Positions 5,586 through 8,433 of a stretch of DNA of 8,433 nt are shown in pieces. The stretch is taken from assembly GCA_963205525.1 (NCBI GenBank), contig CAUJJP010000206.1:1-8433 (forward strand), written 5' to 3'. Position 1 is the stretch's first letter, and every line of letters starts with the position of its first letter. The position numbers and the translations under genes are program-made. The notes beneath the pieces were generated by a model. It was not told the DNA's origin and did no database searches. It saw only the letters and a program-made list of their open reading frames with translations. This DNA comes from Pseudomonadota bacterium (GTDB lineage Bacteria; Pseudomonadota; Gammaproteobacteria; Burkholderiales; Burkholderiaceae).

Positions 5586-6593
5586 TCAGCCCCCGACCAG
5601 GGCCGCGAAGCGCGCCAGGTCGACGTTGCCGCCGCTGACGATGACGCCCACGCGCCGGCCGCGCCAGTCCAGGCCCGCGGGCGCGCCGCCTGCGCCCTGC
5701 GCGTCGAGGACGGCGGCGGCGGCGAGTGCGCCGGTGGGCTCGACCACCAGCTTCAGGCGCTCGGCGAAGAAGCGCATGGTGCGCCGCAGCTGCTCGTCAC
5801 TCACCGTCAGGATGCCGCGCACCCGGGCCTGGATGACGGGAAAGGTGAGCCTGCCGCTGTGCTGGGTCTGGGCACCATCGGCGATCGTGCGCGGGGTGTC
5901 GATGTGCACGATCTCGCCGCGCGCCAGGCTGAGCTGGGTGTCGTTGCCGGCTTCGGGCTCGACGCCCCAGACCTCGATGCCCGGCTGCAGGCCGTGCGCG
6001 GCCACCGCGCAGCCGGCGATCAGCCCGCCGCCGCCCACGCACACCAGCAGCGCGTCCAGCGTGCCCACCTCCTGCAGCAGCTCCAGCGCCGCCGTGCCCT
6101 GCCCGGCCATGACCTGCGGGTGGTCGTAGGGCGGCACGAGGGTGAGACCGCGCTCGGCGGCGAGCCGGCGCGCAATCTCCTCCCGGTCCTCGGCATAGCG
6201 GTCGTAGAGGACGATCTCGCCGCCGCGCTGCCCGTCCTGGTAGGCGCGGCTGGCCGCCAGCTTGGCCGGCGGCGCGTCCTGCGGCATCACCAGCACCGAG
6301 GGCATGCCGAGCAGCCGCGCCGCGAGCGCGATCGCCTGCGCGTGGTTGCCGGAGCTGAAGGCGATCACCCCGGCCTTGCGCTGGGCCGGCTTGAACTGCG
6401 CCAGGGCGTTGTAGGCGCCGCGGAACTTGAAGGCGCCCGCCCGCTGCAGGTTCTCGCACTTGAAGAAGATCTGGGCGCCGCTGCACGCGTCGGCGCTGCG
6501 CGAGCGCAGCACCGGCGTGCGGTGCGCCACGCCGGCCAGACGCGCGGCGGCGGCCTGGACGTCGCCCAGGCTGATGGCAAGGCTGGTGTTCAT
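5586..6593 (-). CDS. PLP-dependent threo-3-hydroxy-L-aspartate ammonia-lyase / serine-threonine dehydratase family
   Basis: This is a fold-type II PLP enzyme that removes ammonia from beta-hydroxy amino acids to give a keto acid; 3-hydroxyaspartate would give oxaloacetate. The 335 residues match the short forms that lack the C-terminal ACT regulatory domain of biosynthetic IlvA. Seen are FFKCENLQRAGAFKFRGAYN (43-62) with PLP-binding Lys56, SSGNHAQ (80-86), the phosphate-cup GGGGLIAG (187-194), a metal-site pattern Glu212/Gly216/Asp218 like that of serine racemase, and SGGNVD (320-325). The CENLQRAGAFKFRGAYNAL, GVEPEAGND and TIADGAQTQH wording is that of proteins named threo-3-hydroxyaspartate ammonia-lyase as I recall them. 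Serine racemase or catabolic threonine/serine dehydratase activity is the main alternative. It has no Shine-Dalgarno site; a TATGCT box sits 6 nt before the ATG. It heads the minus-strand cluster, 126 bp before the peptidase gene. Confidence 0.85.
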   Translation of the reverse strand: MNTSLAISLGDVQAAAARLAGVAHRTPVLRSRSADACSGAQIFFKCENLQRAGAFKFRGAYNALAQFKPAQRKAGVIAFSSGNHAQAIALAARLLGMPSVLVMPQDAPPAKLAASRAYQDGQRGGEIVLYDRYAEDREEIARRLAAERGLTLVPPYDHPQVMAGQGTAALELLQEVGTLDALLVCVGGGGLIAGCAVAAHGLQPGIEVWGVEPEAGNDTQLSLARGEIVHIDTPRTIADGAQTQHSGRLTFPVIQARVRGILTVSDEQLRRTMRFFAERLKLVVEPTGALAAAAVLDAQGAGGAPAGLDWRGRRVGVIVSGGNVDLARFAALVGG

Positions 6594-6599
6594 GGCGCG

Positions 6600-6605
6600 A
6601 GCATA
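6600..6605 (-). promoter_or_regulatory. candidate -10 box TATGCT for a leaderless ammonia-lyase mRNA
   Basis: On the minus strand TATGCT is followed by CGCGCC and then the ATG at 6593, again a gap of exactly 6 nt and no Shine-Dalgarno sequence. It matches the sigma-70 -10 consensus at 4 of 6 positions. The hexamer 17 bp upstream (CGCCTC) does not resemble a -35 box. Confidence 0.42.
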
Positions 6606-6649
6606 GGCCGGCGGTGGCGCACGAGGCGCCCAGCCCGACCGCGCTTGCC

Positions 6650-6660
6650 GCAGAATCTGC
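6650..6660. promoter_or_regulatory. short palindrome in the divergent ammonia-lyase / MFS promoter region
   Basis: GCAGA-A-TCTGC is a perfect odd palindrome in the 75 bp between the two divergent start codons, 8 nt before the transporter ATG. CAGAAT inside it is a weak -10-like hexamer for the transporter. The site could be an operator for a local regulator, but none is encoded in the window. Confidence 0.3.
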
Positions 6661-6668
6661 AGCCGCCG

Positions 6669-8249
6669 ATGAGCCGCGACCCCTCGATCCGCGCGACCCT
6701 GAGCCACACTGCCTTTCGCACGCTGCTGACGGGCGGCAGCCTGTACTTCGTCGGCAGCTTCATGCAGTCCACCGCCGCGGCCTGGATGATGGTCGAGCTG
6801 ACCGGCTCGTCCTTCCTCGCCGCCCTGGTGCAGACCGCGGTTTTCCTGCCCATGTTCCTGTTCGCGCTGCCCGGTGGCGTGCTGGGCGACATCACCGACC
6901 GACGGCGCCTGATGCTGGGCGCCCTCGCAGCACAGGCGCTGGCGGTGGCCTTGCTCGCCCTGCTGGGCCTGCTGGGCTGGGCCGGGCCGGCCAGCGTGCT
7001 GGGTCTGATCTTCGCCGCCGGCTGCTGCACGGCGCTCATGTCGCCGTCCTGGAACACCGGCATCGCCGAGTCGGTGCCGCGCGACGACCTGCCGCAGGCG
7101 ATCACCCTGGTCGGGATCGCCTACAACGCCGCGCGCGCACTCGGTCCGGCGTTTGCAGGCGCGCTCTATGCGGTCGGTGGCGCCGGGCCGAACTTCGCCG
7201 CCGCCTTCGTCGGCGTGCTGATCATGGCGTGGTCGGTGCACCGTCATCCGCCGGCCCCGCACCCGCCCTCGCGGCTGCCGGCCGAGCGCCTGTGGGGCGG
7301 CATGGTCAGCGGGCTGCGCTTTGCCTGGCACTCACAGGCGGTGTTCGCGCAGCTCGTGCGCACGGTGGCCTACGCCGCGGCCGGCTCCGCCCTGTGGGCC
7401 TTGTTGCCGGCAATCGCGGCGCACCAGCTCGGCATGGGCGCGGCCGGTTTCGGCTTCCTCATGGGCTGCATGGGCAGCGGCGCGGTGGCGGCGGGACTGC
7501 TGATCGGGCGCTGGCGGGTGCGCTACGGGCTGGAGCGGCTGGTGGCCGGTGGCGCGGTGGTATTCGCGCTGGCCATGCTGGGCACCGCCTTCCTGCCCTG
7601 GCGCGGCGCGGTCTACGCCGCCCTGGTGGCCGCCGGCGCGGCCTGGATGACGGTGATGTCCACATTCAACACCGCCACCCAGACCAGCGCGCCGGGTTGG
7701 GTGCGCTCGCGCGCACTGGCCATGCACACGCTGTGCGCGCTCGGCGCCTTCGCCTTCGGCGCCGCGCTGTGGGGCGCGCTGTCCGACCTCGTCGGCCTGC
7801 GCCCGGCGCTCGCCAGCGCCGCCGCCCTCATGCTCGCCGGGCTGCTGCTGGCGCGGCGCTACCCGCTGCGCATGGGGCAGACGCAGGACGTGACCCAGGC
7901 CGTGCCCTGGGAGGACTTGTTCGTCGCCCAGGAACCCGAGCCCGAGGCCGGGCCGGTGGCGGTGGAGTTCCGCTACCAGGTGCGCGCCGCCGACAGCGCG
8001 GCCTTCCTCGCCGCCATCGCCGAGCTGCGTGCGCCGCGCCGGCGCGACGGCGCGATCTTCTGGCGCGTCTACCGTGACCTCGCCGACCCGACGCGCTTTG
8101 TCGAGCGCTTCATCGTCCGCTCCTGGGCCGACTACCTGCACCAGCGCGTCCGCCAGACCCTGGCCGACCAGGCGCTGGAGGCACGCGTGCGCTCCTACGT
8201 CGTCGACGGCGAGCCGGTCCGCAGCGGCCACTACATCGCCGAATGCTGA
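6669..8249 (+). CDS. MFS transporter (EntS/MFS_3 family) with C-terminal monooxygenase-like domain
   Basis: This inner-membrane major facilitator protein of 526 residues is probably a proton-coupled exporter. Residues of about 10-405 are mostly hydrophobic helices, with the loop 2-3 signature GDITDRRR (73-80). The N-terminal pattern, AFRTLLTGGSLYFVGSFMQSTAAAW, and the NTATQTSAPGWVRSRALA segment are typical of the PF05977 group that includes the enterobactin exporter EntS (about 416 residues). The extra roughly 100 residues (about 428-526) start with an acidic PEPEAG linker. They continue as VEFRYQV, then AELRAPRRRDGAIFWRVYRDLADPTRFVERFIV, then SWADYLHQ. This is the strand-helix order of dimeric ABM (antibiotic biosynthesis monooxygenase) ferredoxin-like domains, facing the cytoplasm. 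I recall such tails in many long members of this group, so the fusion is probably ancestral. The ATG at 6669 is chosen because SRDPSIRATLSHTAF leads directly into helix 1. No good Shine-Dalgarno site is visible. The substrate is unknown. Confidence 0.86.
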   Translation: MSRDPSIRATLSHTAFRTLLTGGSLYFVGSFMQSTAAAWMMVELTGSSFLAALVQTAVFLPMFLFALPGGVLGDITDRRRLMLGALAAQALAVALLALLGLLGWAGPASVLGLIFAAGCCTALMSPSWNTGIAESVPRDDLPQAITLVGIAYNAARALGPAFAGALYAVGGAGPNFAAAFVGVLIMAWSVHRHPPAPHPPSRLPAERLWGGMVSGLRFAWHSQAVFAQLVRTVAYAAAGSALWALLPAIAAHQLGMGAAGFGFLMGCMGSGAVAAGLLIGRWRVRYGLERLVAGGAVVFALAMLGTAFLPWRGAVYAALVAAGAAWMTVMSTFNTATQTSAPGWVRSRALAMHTLCALGAFAFGAALWGALSDLVGLRPALASAAALMLAGLLLARRYPLRMGQTQDVTQAVPWEDLFVAQEPEPEAGPVAVEFRYQVRAADSAAFLAAIAELRAPRRRDGAIFWRVYRDLADPTRFVERFIVRSWADYLHQRVRQTLADQALEARVRSYVVDGEPVRSGHYIAEC

Positions 8250-8433
8250 ACCTAGATCCGGCAGTTGACCGCTCTTCTGGGCGGGATGCCCAAGTGTTCT
8301 CAAGCACTTGTGGCGTCAACGCCGCACGCATTCCTGGGCGCCTCAGAGCCTGTGAAGACATGACTCATGCCCGCGCCGGGGCGGCCAAGGACGCTGGCGG
8401 GTGTTGCGCCGCTTGCCCGGGCGGCGAGCCCGG
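8250..8433. other. region after the MFS gene without a supported gene
   Basis: This 184-bp stretch holds a 20-bp inverted repeat at 8291-8310, a small GGCG-TCAA-CGCC hairpin at 8312-8323 and a CCGGGC/GCCCGG hairpin at 8417-8433. ATGs at 8360 and 8367 open two different plus-strand frames to the window edge (one starting MTHARAGAAKD, the other MPAPGRPRTLAG). Neither has a good ribosome-binding site or a recognisable protein start, so no gene is called. Confidence 0.5.
8291..8310. repeat. inverted repeat CAAGTG...CACTTG downstream of the MFS gene
   Basis: CAAGTG (8291-8296) and CACTTG (8305-8310) are perfect complements around TTCTCAAG. With one G-T and one A-T pair added, the stem reaches 8 bp with a CTCA tetraloop. 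It lies 41 bp after the transporter stop with no T-run, so it could be a weak terminator or RNA-stabilising hairpin, or an operator for a gene starting beyond the window. Confidence 0.5.

Noticed and set aside
5571..6668. In-frame upstream extension of the MFS transporter, antisense to the ammonia-lyase
   Set aside because: The extension is opposite a well-supported PLP enzyme and shows no domain. Transporter helix 1 follows naturally from the ATG at 6669.
8265..8293. TTGACC at 8265-8270 as a -35 box for a gene at the right edge
   Set aside because: No -10-like hexamer lies 16-18 bp downstream, and no gene start after it is convincing.

Overview
This is a high-GC window with G or C at most codon third positions. 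The gene set and protein wording fit a betaproteobacterium of the order Burkholderiales (Comamonadaceae, Rubrivivax or Leptothrix-like). That placement is inferred from composition, from an RluA resembling the enterobacterial enzyme, and from a palindromic repeat of a type I associate with that order. It is not proven by a marker gene.

Layout. Positions 1-267 hold no complete gene: two direct copies of TACCCCCA, an imperfect inverted repeat, and possibly the first codons of a gene leaving the window on the minus strand. Next come two tightly spaced plus-strand genes, the pseudouridine synthase rluA (268-876) and a short-chain dehydrogenase (886-1629). After a 182-bp gap with a candidate sigma-28 promoter comes an HDOD-domain signalling protein (1812-2819). 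A palindromic repeat element is embedded in frame in its N-terminal linker. This gene converges, across a 37-bp hairpin, on a three-gene minus-strand cluster. Read in the direction of transcription, the cluster is a threo-3-hydroxyaspartate ammonia-lyase-type PLP enzyme (6593-5586), an S10 serine-carboxypeptidase-like protein (5459-3972), and a 6-phosphofructokinase (3963-2857, possibly from a GTG at 3975 that overlaps the peptidase stop). A 12-bp tandem repeat fills the leader of the peptidase gene. Divergent from the ammonia-lyase is an EntS-like MFS transporter with a C-terminal monooxygenase-like domain (6669-8249). The last 184 bp hold inverted repeats but no gene I can support.

How the genes relate. 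Most are independent housekeeping or catabolic functions: RNA modification, redox, amino-acid deamination to a keto acid, peptide cleavage, glycolysis and efflux. The peptidase-to-phosphofructokinase junction looks translationally coupled, but no common pathway is evident.

The most interesting signals are regulatory or structural: (1) the repeat element domesticated as protein linker; (2) TANNNT boxes exactly 6 nt before three start codons, suggesting leaderless mRNAs, while two other genes have good Shine-Dalgarno sites; (3) the sigma-28-like promoter before the HDOD gene; (4) the 12-bp repeat whose last unit supplies the peptidase ribosome-binding site. I found no CRISPR array, tRNA, rRNA, complete mobile element, or clearly new multi-gene system.
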